A stretch of DNA of 64,000 nucleotides from Pseudanabaena sp. FACHB-1998. Lineage in GTDB: Bacteria; Cyanobacteriota; Cyanobacteriia; Pseudanabaenales; Pseudanabaenaceae. The translations under genes were made by a program, and so were the position numbers. The DNA lies in the NCBI RefSeq assembly GCF_014696355.1, contig NZ_JACJQA010000031.1, positions 1 through 64,000 of the forward strand, in the 5' to 3' direction. Under the pieces are notes generated by a model that had not been told where the DNA came from, did no database searches, and saw nothing but the letters and a program-made list of their open reading frames with translations. Below, piece after piece: positions 1 through 7,225 of the stretch (position 1 is its first letter; each line of letters opens with the position of its first letter).

Positions 1-207
1 CTTTTCCTGCTTTTGTCCCACTGCTTTTTTCGACAAAAAAATTCCCACCTTTGGACTCACGTTCTCCAACATTTGCTCTCTCACGGCTATTTCTATGCCT
101 TCTAGCGTTTTCAGTTGCTCTGCATCTTTGGCTTCCGCATCCCGATATAGGATTTCTGCTATCTCTCTGGTGCAGGCTTCGAGTCTTCCTCTTTCTTCTG
201 GTGTCAT
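1..207 (-). mobile_element. Transposase N-terminus, ISKra4-like (partial at window edge)
   Basis: The minus strand is open from an ATG at 207-205 to the window edge (69 codons, no stop). It encodes a charged N-terminal segment that begins MTPEERGRLEAC, continues through LEGIEIAVREQMLENVSP and reaches VGIFLSKKAVGQ. From memory, this pattern is the N-terminus of cyanobacterial ISKra4-family transposases. The catalytic DDE part would lie left of position 1, so whether the element is intact cannot be judged. The family name is recognition without a search. Confidence 0.65.
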
Positions 208-360
208 TTGCTTGGTCTGGATAATCTTTTTTCTATTTTATCTCTCTTTTCTCCTAAGTATTTCTACTCAGTGCCTAATTGAGATGCTCCCAAATTTTGT
301 TCCTTGATATAGCAATGGTAGAGGTGGCTATGGGCAAATCAAAAACTAACAAAAAAGTAA

Positions 361-389
361 AAAGTGGCGGCACTTCGTGCCGCCACTTT
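361..389. terminator. Hairpin with 13-bp arms, terminator of the glycosyltransferase gene
   Basis: A 13-bp perfect inverted repeat (arm AAAGTGGCGGCAC) surrounds a three-base TTC loop one base after the end of the glycosyltransferase gene. A run of T in the minus-strand direction follows it. The GGCGG-type core is shared with other hairpins in the window. Confidence 0.7.
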
Positions 390-390
390 A

Positions 391-2037
391 TTATAGGGAG
401 GTCGATCCGTAGGGTCTGGGATAGGGCTTTAGCATCGGGGAAGCACGATAGACGGGGAAAATCTGTACGGCTTGTCCGCCTCTTTTAATGGGAACATCAG
501 CAATTTTTTCTAAGGATTGGAAGTAGCCTTTATATTTATCTAGCGGTTGGGGAAATCGCTCATCTTTCATGAACTGTTCCGAAGTGATATAGAGGGCAGT
601 CTTGCCTACAAAATCTTCGGCTTTACTCCAATAGGCAAAGCCTCGTAAGTCTTCATCGAAGCAGGTCACTTTTTTGCCCAGTGGCTCGATCGCCATCCCC
701 ACTTGTCCCGCCACAAAGAAACTATTGCTAAATACAAAATCCGCTTTTTGTAATTCCGCTTTTAACTCAGGCGAATCGACAAAGGCTTGACGCAACTGCT
801 CAATGTCAATCATCTGCGTCGAAGGATCGTCCTTGGCTTCCCAGAATCCACCTGCGATCGCGGCATTACCACCCTTTTGGGCAATCCCCCAATGCACATG
901 GAGTAAACCAATTAACAAAAGCGGTAAAATTACCATCCCAGAACCCCAAAGCCAATTGCGGATGAATTTGGGGCGCTTTAGCTGCACTTGGGCGGCGCGA
1001 TCGCCTAATAACAGGGTTGCACCAAAGAATCCGGGCATATGCCATGAGGGGAGAATTTGAATAAAGCCGCCCATAAAGGTAAAACCAAAGAAAATGGGCA
1101 TGGATAGGCACAAAATCAGCAAGCGCTTTTGATAAAGCAAATCTTGGGCGATCGCTGTTTCTTCCATCTCTGCGTTTAGTTCCGCTTGGGGTTTGCGCTT
1201 AAATAGCGTCAATTCCCCAAGAGTGCGAAAACTTGTCCACCATAACGGAAACCCAAAAGTGGGGAATAGATAGCCCAGCGCTAACAAAATTGTTACTAAT
1301 AATCGCTCGAATTTATAGCCCTGAGATGGAACTGCACGAGCGCTTTGGAAACGGAAAGAAGCCCATTCATGCTGAGAATTCCAATACAGCACAGGGGAAA
1401 TGGCGATCATAAATAGGGCGATCGCTGCCAACGTCCAAATAGATAATAGGGCGCGACGATGGCGATTACTAACTAAACAAAATAAAACTAAGCCTCCGCC
1501 TAGTAATACACCGTGATATTTACCTAAAAAGGCTAAGCCCACCAATAAGCCGATCAGCGCGAGTTTGGAAGTTGGCTGATAGGGCTTGGTGTCATAGACA
1601 TCGCTAGAGGGGAAAAACTCCTCGGCGGCAACCCATAAACAGGCTGCCCAGAAAAACATCAAGGCATTATCGGGCAGCGTGAGAATACCAAAGGCGATTT
1701 GAAAAATAGGAATAGTTGTCAAAATCCCTAAAGTCAGCGTGGCTGTGCGATCGCCAAATAATTTGCGGCTAGCTAAGTAGGAAAAAATTAATGTGCCTGT
1801 ATAAAGCAAAATCCCACCAATCCGTATCGTAAATGGTGTAACTGCGCCTGTAAGCCATACTCCTAGCCCTGTTGTCAAAGCGACTAGCGGGGGATGGTCA
1901 AAATAGCTCCAGTTGAGATTTTGGGTATACAGGTAATAGTAAGCTTCGTCAAAGCCTGTATTCAAATAAATGGCGCAAGTAGCCCGAAATAGGAAACCCC
2001 ACAATAAGATGGCGATCGCCCACTTATGAATTTTCAC
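391..2037 (-). CDS. GT39/PMT-type membrane glycosyltransferase
   Basis: This 548-residue polytopic membrane protein has the layout of GT-C enzymes of the dolichyl-phosphate-mannose mannosyltransferase/ArnT superfamily. The acidic pair Asp30-Glu31 in the first periplasmic loop (GFDEAYYY) is followed by the FDHPPLVA motif at 46-53 and LPDNALMFFW near 121-130, all typical of PMT_2 proteins. About a dozen hydrophobic helices fill residues 5-380; a soluble C-terminal region of about 150 residues follows. It probably transfers a sugar from a polyprenyl-phosphate donor to a lipid or protein on the outer face of the inner membrane. The acceptor cannot be told. It is monocistronic and ends in the hairpin at 361-389. 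Confidence 0.85.
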   Translation of the reverse strand: MKIHKWAIAILLWGFLFRATCAIYLNTGFDEAYYYLYTQNLNWSYFDHPPLVALTTGLGVWLTGAVTPFTIRIGGILLYTGTLIFSYLASRKLFGDRTATLTLGILTTIPIFQIAFGILTLPDNALMFFWAACLWVAAEEFFPSSDVYDTKPYQPTSKLALIGLLVGLAFLGKYHGVLLGGGLVLFCLVSNRHRRALLSIWTLAAIALFMIAISPVLYWNSQHEWASFRFQSARAVPSQGYKFERLLVTILLALGYLFPTFGFPLWWTSFRTLGELTLFKRKPQAELNAEMEETAIAQDLLYQKRLLILCLSMPIFFGFTFMGGFIQILPSWHMPGFFGATLLLGDRAAQVQLKRPKFIRNWLWGSGMVILPLLLIGLLHVHWGIAQKGGNAAIAGGFWEAKDDPSTQMIDIEQLRQAFVDSPELKAELQKADFVFSNSFFVAGQVGMAIEPLGKKVTCFDEDLRGFAYWSKAEDFVGKTALYITSEQFMKDERFPQPLDKYKGYFQSLEKIADVPIKRGGQAVQIFPVYRASPMLKPYPRPYGSTSL

Positions 2038-2083
2038 TCTAAATTCCTTTAAATTATGTGCGAATAGTTTTAAAACCCTATCG

Positions 2084-2242
2084 CTATATTTCCCAATTGG
2101 CTAGCCATTCCTGAATAATAATTTCGGCATTGGCTACGGCTACGGCATAGCTCTGTCCATCTGTCTCAATTTCAAATCTTTGAATAATTGGAAGCTTGGA
2201 AAGTATATTTCTAATCTTTGCAAAATAATTCTCAATCAACAA
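2084..2242 (-). CDS. Small hypothetical protein with a TTG start
   Basis: An ORF of 52 codons starts at TTG 2242-2240, with AAGGAG seven bases upstream, and ends at 2084. The product is amphipathic and acidic (LLIENYFAKIRNILSK ... IIQEWLANWEI) and I do not recognise it. The open frame extends upstream to an ATG at 2305, but the good ribosome site supports the TTG. A short fragment in another frame (2232-2291, MLEKLQQKQAIIKETEFVD) ends overlapping this start, as in translationally coupled small gene pairs. It lies directly downstream of the broken toxin gene, so it could be part of the same degraded module. Confidence 0.35.
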   Translation of the reverse strand: MLIENYFAKIRNILSKLPIIQRFEIETDGQSYAVAVANAEIIIQEWLANWEI

Positions 2243-2307
2243 ATTCGGTCTCCTTGATGATTGCTTGTTTTTGCTGCAACTTCTCCAACATCCAAGCTCG
2301 GACAAGG

Positions 2308-2415
2308 CTAATCGGCTAGAGAGCGTAATGTCACAATTAAGCGATCGCGTTCAATTTGTGAGATGTTATCCAGTTGTTTTTGAACTGGTTTAGGGATAAT
2401 AATTTGATAGCTCAT
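2308..2415 (-). pseudogene. Truncated RelE/ParE-like toxin
   Basis: An ATG at 2415 overlaps the antitoxin stop codon by four bases (ATGA). It opens a 35-residue peptide starting MSYQIIIPKPVQKQLDNI, the standard N-terminus of cyanobacterial RelE-type mRNA interferases. A TAG ends the frame after residue 35, whereas the family is about 85-90 residues. Neither of the other two frames downstream restores the usual RVGDYRVRYE-type C-terminus. The gene therefore looks inactivated by a deletion rather than a single frameshift. The intact gene would cleave mRNA at the ribosome and be neutralised by the upstream antitoxin. Confidence 0.65.
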
Positions 2416-2621
2416 GCCTGATTTGATGCGTATTGTTCGAGGGTGAGATAGTCTCCTAGTTCATAGGCGGATTGAGATGCGAGGAACGTGTCTTGTTCTT
2501 CGGTGGTAATTTCTGTATCGATGTAACGGTTTTTGAGAAATAGATCAAAGTCGAGAACTTCGGCTCGGAGTGAATCAGGGAATGCTTCTACTTCTTGAAG
2601 GAGTTGTTCTTTGATGGTCAT
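2412..2621 (-). CDS. Antitoxin of a RelE-like toxin-antitoxin pair
   Basis: This acidic 69-residue protein (MTIKEQLLQEVEAFPDSL...) has the EQLLQEVEALP-DSL-EVLDFI pattern of small cyanobacterial antitoxins (DUF2281-like). The pattern is found directly upstream of RelE/ParE toxins. The ATGA overlap with the toxin start at 2415 is the classic arrangement. The antitoxin looks complete while its toxin is truncated, so the pair is probably a relic, or the antitoxin may be kept to neutralise a related toxin elsewhere. The family assignment rests on pattern and context. Confidence 0.65.
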   Translation of the reverse strand: MTIKEQLLQEVEAFPDSLRAEVLDFDLFLKNRYIDTEITTEEQDTFLASQSAYELGDYLTLEQYASNQA

Positions 2622-2709
2622 AGTCGAGTTAGTTGAAGAATTTGGGCTAATTTGATTTTAGATGGCTGCAAAGACAGAGATAGCGAGTTGGGGGATTTGG
2701 ATGGGTACT

Positions 2710-3054
2710 TTAGGCGATCGCATAGCCTGAAACTTGGCGAATATAAACGGGCTGAAAACCGATGACGATATCTTCTTTTGGCACACCTTTTTCGACGAGG
2801 GCTTGACCGATATCGAGTTCGGTATTGTTGATTTGAATCCAAATCTTGCCATTTTTAATATCTAAGTGCATGGAACAACCGTAAACTCGTGTTTTTTGAT
2901 CCCATCCCACACCTAATACTTGATAGTGATCGTGTTCTGTATCCGATAGAAACTGCATCTCGATCTCGCCATGAGAGGGTTTGTAGGAGGCATAGTGTCC
3001 CAAAATCTCTTTGATGATGGTGCGATACTTGGCGATTTTTTCTAGATTTTCCAT
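2710..3054 (-). CDS. xisI: XisI, fdxN-element excision controlling factor family
   Basis: The 114-residue protein matches the XisI family along its full length. The recognised features are the N-terminal YRTIIKEIL helix, EHDHYQVLGVGWD, a core LDIKNGKIWIQINNTE and the C-terminal VPKEDIVIGFQPVYIRQ. XisI was named as a factor needed for excision of the fdxN element in heterocystous Anabaena. Most copies lie in genomes without that element, so the role here is unknown. It overlaps the end of xisH by 13 bases and is translated together with it. No fdxN element or recombinase is present in the window. Confidence 0.9.
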   Translation of the reverse strand: MENLEKIAKYRTIIKEILGHYASYKPSHGEIEMQFLSDTEHDHYQVLGVGWDQKTRVYGCSMHLDIKNGKIWIQINNTELDIGQALVEKGVPKEDIVIGFQPVYIRQVSGYAIA

Positions 3055-3455
3055 GTGATAATTACCTCGCTTTCGATATCGTAAACAAAGATTTCTAATT
3101 GATATTCAGCAATAACCATATAGGCAAACTCTTTTTGGAAAAAGCTTGCGTAGGCGGTATTTGGAACTGCTAAAAATAGTTTGCGTTCTGGCTCTCTTGC
3201 TTTTAATGCTACTCGATAGTTAAGAAATTGTCCGATCGCTTGATGAAAGTCCGTTAGCGATGAAGGATTGATAAAACTTTTGATCTCTACGGCAATTTTT
3301 TCATTATTGCGTTCGGCGGCAATGAGTTTTTCGGCTCCAAGATCTATATAAAATTCAACACCTCCAACTTTCAAGAAGAATGGGTCATCAGTAATCTGCC
3401 AACCATCTTTGATTAGAGCATTTCTGACTGCATCATGAAATAAATCTTTTGCCAT
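3042..3455 (-). CDS. xisH: XisH, endonuclease-fold partner of XisI
   Basis: The protein starts at ATG 3455 (MAKDLFHDAVRNALIKDGW), preceded by an A/G-rich ribosome site. The longer open frame to 3557 adds residues unlike the family. The 137-residue product is a full-length XisH. Asp38 in YIDLGAE and the EIK triad at 57-59 in IAVEIKSF fit a PD-(D/E)xK restriction-endonuclease-like fold, a relationship known for XisH. It forms a two-gene cassette with xisI and follows TPR/STAND genes in the same direction, as often seen in cyanobacterial accessory islands. Confidence 0.88.
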   Translation of the reverse strand: MAKDLFHDAVRNALIKDGWQITDDPFFLKVGGVEFYIDLGAEKLIAAERNNEKIAVEIKSFINPSSLTDFHQAIGQFLNYRVALKAREPERKLFLAVPNTAYASFFQKEFAYMVIAEYQLEIFVYDIESEVIITWKI

Positions 3456-3468
3456 TTCCTTTTTCCTT

Positions 3469-3882
3469 TTAACTTTTTCCTTTTCTCGTTCGTAAATAGG
3501 CAATGGAATTTTTAACGTTTTGCGTATTGGGATGATTGCTACCGAGAACAAATTCACAAATTTCTAGGGCTTGCGAAAATAGCGATTCCGCCTCATCATA
3601 ACGATTTTGGTGGTAACGTAAAGCTGCGAAGTCGTTGAGACTTATGGCGACATCGGGATGGTAATCGCCTAACAGTTCTTGCCTCAGTGCAAGGGCTTGT
3701 TTATACAATGGTTCGGCTGCTTCATATCTTCCTTGCGAACGATACAACTCTGCGAGGTTATTGAGACTGGTAGCGACATCAGGATGGCAATCGCCTAACA
3801 GTTCTTGCATCAATTGCAAAGCTTCTAGATAGAGTGGTTCCGCTTTATCGTATCTCCCTTGCGGATAGTATAAAAATGACAT
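3469..3882 (-). pseudogene. TPR (kinesin-light-chain type) fragment
   Basis: The 137-residue frame contains about three TPR units of 42 residues of the kinesin-light-chain type (QGRYDKAEPLYLEAL, QGRYEAAEPLYKQAL, NRYDEAESLFSQAL) and a natural C-terminus (LGSNHPNTQNVKNSIAYL). It starts inside a TPR: reading upstream of the ATG, the residues ASNELS take the place of the usual SLNNLA before meeting a stop at the end of the STAND gene. There is no sensor or effector domain. It is most simply the 3' end of a second, lost STAND-TPR gene or of a longer ancestor of the neighbour. It may still be translated. Confidence 0.6.
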
Positions 3883-3900
3883 TGATAATTCGTTAGATGC

Positions 3901-6258
3901 CTATTTGATTCCTCCAAACCCTTTTTTGTTTGATGGTTTTGGCTTACTCTTCTTATTTTTTGAGCATTCTTTATAGTTTTCCCGAAGCAACTGTATATTT
4001 GGATAAATTACCTGTTCAGCAAGATTTAAAGCTTGCTTATAGAGTGCTTCTGCCTTCTCGGATCTTCCCTGCTTATAATATAAAACTGCAAGGTTATTTA
4101 AACTTTGTATAACAGCAGGATGGAGATCTCCAAATAGCTCTTTTCTTAAACTCAGTGCCTGCTTATAGAGTGGTTCTGCCTTCTCATATCTCCCTTGATC
4201 TGTATACAATGCTCCTAGATTGTTCAAACTAGTTACAAAATCATGATGTCTATCCCCAAGTAGTTTCTGCCTCAACACTAAAGCTTCTTTATGTAGGGTT
4301 TCTGATTCCTTATATCTCTTTTGTAGATAGTACAAATGAGCTAGATTATTTAGACTATCTGCAACATCACAATGACAATCACCTAAATATTTTTTTCTCA
4401 AATTCAAAGATTTTTGGAGAAGTGGTTCTGCCTCTTTGTATTTTCCCTGCGAATAGTACTGCGCTCCAAGGTTACATAGACTGGCAGCAAAATCAGGGTG
4501 ACTCTCACCTAAATATTTTTGCCTCAAATCTAAAGTTTCTTTGTTGAGAGATTCTGCATCCTCATATTTGCCTTGCTCATGATATACGGTTGCAAGGTTA
4601 TTTTGATTTAGTAAGACAGCAGCATGATTTTTGCCTAAATCTTTTCTCAGCAAATCTAGATTTTGCAAATACATCAATTCAGCTTCTTCATATTTTCCTT
4701 GAATAGCATAAATTTTTGCCAAATTAGTTAGACTGACACAAAAAGCTGGGTGTTGCTCACCTAAAATTTTTTGCACGGAAATCACACACCTTTGAAAATG
4801 GTCTTCTGCAAGTGCGTATAGTCCTTGTCCTTGATAGAATCTAGCAACTCCTACAAATGCCCACAATAAATCAACATCTTTTTCATGATTTGGTATATCA
4901 TCGAGCATCTCACGATTCAGCATATCTAAATGAGAAATAGCAGGAGCTATATTTGCAATCAGATTTTGCGTCGGAGATTCAGTCACTTGTTTGGCAATTG
5001 CTAGCAATCTCTTAACAAAAGCCTCTCGAAACAGGCGATTTGTTTTAGGCTCTTGAGAAAGTTTCCATTTGAAGAACTCTCTTATCAGAGAATGTACCGC
5101 AAATCTTGTGCGATCCTCATCAATTGATTTGAGTAGATGCAAATTAATAAGCAGCTTCCTCGCATTGTGTAAATCCCATTCATCGAAATTCAGTCGGTTT
5201 AATCGAAAATAACTAAGAGCTTTATTGAGCAAAGTTTTTGATGACGATTCTGTCTTTTTATTGCCTATCAGGTCTAGTTGCGTTGCTACATCTTCCACCA
5301 AACCCCAAGCAATATCCGCAGGAGCAAACAACCCCAACAACATCGCCACCTTACCCGTACCCGCGCTCAACTCTTGCCAACTCAACTCAAACGCCGCAAT
5401 CACCCCTCGCGTCGCATTAATTTCTTCCGTCTCTTGCAAATCCAATGACTCATCGGCAATGGTCAAGCGTTGTTGATAATCGCTCAGCGACAGATCCTCA
5501 TCTAATTGCAGATATCGCCCCGCCAACTCCACACCCAAAGGCAAATAACCCAAATATTTACAAATTGCTTTAGCGGCAATCTCTTCACGATCCACCCGCG
5601 CCTTGCCTAACAACTTCGCCAACAACTCCAAAGCCTCAGCCTCAGAAATCACATCCAAGGGAATATCCGCAAAATACGGATGGAACTTACGCTTGCGGGT
5701 CGTCACCAAAATCTGAAAGCGATCCGCCAATGGTCTAGCTTGCCTAGGAATACTCGCCAGATCGGTCACATCATCAAAAATCACCAACACCTTCCCCTCA
5801 GTCGGTGTCCAGTTTTGCCAATACCATTCCGCTTGAGCCTCTACGGTTTGCGACTGCATCACTTTAGGCAAATCTAGATAGCGACTCGCCAAAGTCACCA
5901 CCGCCTGTGCCAAACCCACACCCCGCAACGACAACCAATACCGCGCCGCATATTCCTGTCGATAGCGCCAAGCATATTGGAGAGCAAGTTCACTTTTGCC
6001 CAGTCCGCCCATCCCCTCCACCGCACAGACACTTACCCCTTGTCCCCCTTGCAACTTGGCATGGATGTCCTCTAGTTCTTTCACCCGTCCCACAAAGTTC
6101 GGTGAGGCGATCGGTACATTGTCAGGGATGGGCGGATTTACTTTTGACGCTTGATGAATGACGGTTTTATTAACGCTTTGATCGAGATTGGCTGTCAAAT
6201 TACCGCCAACCGAGACATCTTGAAATCCTGTTTGATTAACTTGCGGTTGTTCGCTCAT
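3901..6258 (-). CDS. STAND NTPase (NB-ARC type) with C-terminal TPR repeats
   Basis: This 785-residue protein has three parts. Residues 1-50 form a polar segment (FQDVSVGGNLTANLDQS) of a type often found at the start of cyanobacterial STAND proteins. Residues 55-330 form an NB-ARC ATPase with P-loop GMGGLGKSE at 82-90, Walker B VLVIFDD at 157-163, sensor ILVTTRKR at 183-190 and a YLPLGVEL motif at 238-245. From about residue 500 there are seven or so 42-residue TPRs of the kinesin-light-chain type. Such proteins are signal-dependent oligomerising switches; the TPRs would be the sensor. Start codons and stops of the four upstream genes lie within a few bases, so it is the last gene of a tight operon. 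No catalytic effector domain is visible in this protein. The partners are described in their own entries. Confidence 0.88.
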   Translation of the reverse strand: MSEQPQVNQTGFQDVSVGGNLTANLDQSVNKTVIHQASKVNPPIPDNVPIASPNFVGRVKELEDIHAKLQGGQGVSVCAVEGMGGLGKSELALQYAWRYRQEYAARYWLSLRGVGLAQAVVTLASRYLDLPKVMQSQTVEAQAEWYWQNWTPTEGKVLVIFDDVTDLASIPRQARPLADRFQILVTTRKRKFHPYFADIPLDVISEAEALELLAKLLGKARVDREEIAAKAICKYLGYLPLGVELAGRYLQLDEDLSLSDYQQRLTIADESLDLQETEEINATRGVIAAFELSWQELSAGTGKVAMLLGLFAPADIAWGLVEDVATQLDLIGNKKTESSSKTLLNKALSYFRLNRLNFDEWDLHNARKLLINLHLLKSIDEDRTRFAVHSLIREFFKWKLSQEPKTNRLFREAFVKRLLAIAKQVTESPTQNLIANIAPAISHLDMLNREMLDDIPNHEKDVDLLWAFVGVARFYQGQGLYALAEDHFQRCVISVQKILGEQHPAFCVSLTNLAKIYAIQGKYEEAELMYLQNLDLLRKDLGKNHAAVLLNQNNLATVYHEQGKYEDAESLNKETLDLRQKYLGESHPDFAASLCNLGAQYYSQGKYKEAEPLLQKSLNLRKKYLGDCHCDVADSLNNLAHLYYLQKRYKESETLHKEALVLRQKLLGDRHHDFVTSLNNLGALYTDQGRYEKAEPLYKQALSLRKELFGDLHPAVIQSLNNLAVLYYKQGRSEKAEALYKQALNLAEQVIYPNIQLLRENYKECSKNKKSKPKPSNKKGFGGIK

Positions 6259-6261
6259 ACA

Positions 6262-6687
6262 TTAATCTCCAGAAACTAAAGCGATCGCCTGATTAATAAT
6301 CGCATTGCGATCGACCATCGCACCCAACTCAGCCGACTCATATTTTCCCTCAAACGCCTCACCCGCAGCAGCATCTAACGCAATATCATAAGCCTCTTCT
6401 ATTGTCTCGCGTAGTTCTGAAGGTTCGCAATAATTTCCTTTAGCCTTACGTCGTTGGTTAGTACGCTGAATTTCTCGTACCGAATTTTTAATTGAAAGAT
6501 CCCACGATCTTGTAGTGCGATTTTCGGCACGTTGTTTGATCAGATGCATCAGCAAGATTTTGGCAAAGCTATAAATCTTGTTGATTTTGTCATCCTTGCT
6601 CATTTCTGTCATCTCCTCAACCAACAACAAAGCATCGGAGATATTGCCACTTAGCAAAAATCCCTTCAGTTCTAATAACTCTTCCAT
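6262..6687 (-). CDS. DUF29 family protein
   Basis: The 141 residues match the DUF29 family: ALLLVEEMTEMSKDDK, a helix ending in LLMHLIKQ, the RSWDLSIKNSVREI segment and the C-terminal TIEEAYDIALDAAAGE. DUF29 proteins are small, helical and abundant in cyanobacteria, with no established biochemical function. Here the gene is wedged between a coiled-coil gene and the STAND NTPase with three-base gaps on each side, so it is almost certainly co-translated and may be an adaptor of the STAND protein (inference). The usual N-terminal DUF29 segment (YEQDYYLWL-type) is shortened to ELKGFLLSGN. Confidence 0.8.
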   Translation of the reverse strand: MEELLELKGFLLSGNISDALLLVEEMTEMSKDDKINKIYSFAKILLMHLIKQRAENRTTRSWDLSIKNSVREIQRTNQRRKAKGNYCEPSELRETIEEAYDIALDAAAGEAFEGKYESAELGAMVDRNAIINQAIALVSGD

Positions 6688-6690
6688 CGC

Positions 6691-6978
6691 CTAAGCCTCC
6701 TGAGTTAAATCACCCAAATCAATATCACCCGTTACCTTGACATTTTTTAGCATCGTCTGCTCGACTGAGCCACTGCCCGATGGTGCTGTTTGCTTCATTG
6801 ATTTTGCCTGAAGGTTTACACCCTCAATATCACTAGCCATCACTTGTACAATTTTAGTCTGTGCCGCCAACTCTTCGACCTTTGCCGCTAGTTGTTGATT
6901 ACTTGCCAAAAGCGATCGCACTTCATCCAACAACTTCACTATCTCAGGATCATCAGCGATCGCCTCGACATCAATCAC
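6691..6978 (-). CDS. Small coiled-coil protein of the STAND operon
   Basis: A 95-residue protein starts at GTG 6978, overlapping the upstream stop codon by GTGA. Residues 10-50 are a predicted coiled coil (LLDEVRSLLASNQQLAAKVEEL); the C-terminal tail is KNVKVTGDIDLGDLTQEA. The tail resembles the VSVGGNLTANL segment at the N-terminus of the STAND NTPase, hinting at a shared beta-rich docking motif. I do not recognise a named family. The position between a membrane peptide and DUF29 suggests a linker or adaptor in a multi-protein complex. Confidence 0.6.
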   Translation of the reverse strand: MIDVEAIADDPEIVKLLDEVRSLLASNQQLAAKVEELAAQTKIVQVMASDIEGVNLQAKSMKQTAPSGSGSVEQTMLKNVKVTGDIDLGDLTQEA

Positions 6979-7172
6979 AGCTTACTGAGTATCAAAACTT
7001 TACCCGCGCTAATGGCTCTTACAATCTGCGTATTTGGCGCTTTACGGCGCATGATTGACCAAAGAGATCGCGCCAGTTTCATTGTCTCATCGGTAATATT
7101 TTCGCCAACCTTGGTTAACGAACCTGTTCCCACAATCGCTAACAAACCAACAAAAAGAGAAACTGGTTCCAT
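6975..7172 (-). CDS. Small membrane-anchored protein of the STAND operon
   Basis: The 65-residue product has one hydrophobic segment (VSLFVGLLAIVGTGSL, residues 4-19) followed by an amphipathic basic stretch (LARSLWSIMRRKAP). It begins MEPVSL, as do several small cyanobacterial proteins encoded ahead of STAND or TPR genes. Its stop overlaps the next start (GTGA). It is the first gene of the four-gene operon 7172-3901. A membrane-inserting peptide placed with a STAND switch could be the effector or a membrane anchor; this is inference from gene order. Confidence 0.55.
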   Translation of the reverse strand: MEPVSLFVGLLAIVGTGSLTKVGENITDETMKLARSLWSIMRRKAPNTQIVRAISAGKVLILSKL

Positions 7173-7225
7173 ATTTACACCAATGAACTGCTCAACATAT
7201 CGATATTAATAAATTAATAATCGCC

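Noticed and set aside
95-307. Open frame on the plus strand
   Set aside because: It lies opposite the transposase N-terminus on the minus strand, which has clear homology; the plus frame is low-complexity Ser/Leu sequence.
2618-2852. Two small minus-strand frames next to xisI
   Set aside because: They are out-of-frame shadows of the xisI 3' end and lack independent starts.
2710-3455. Evidence for a nearby fdxN excision element
   Set aside because: xisH and xisI are present, but no XisF-type recombinase, no fdxN gene and no element ends are visible.
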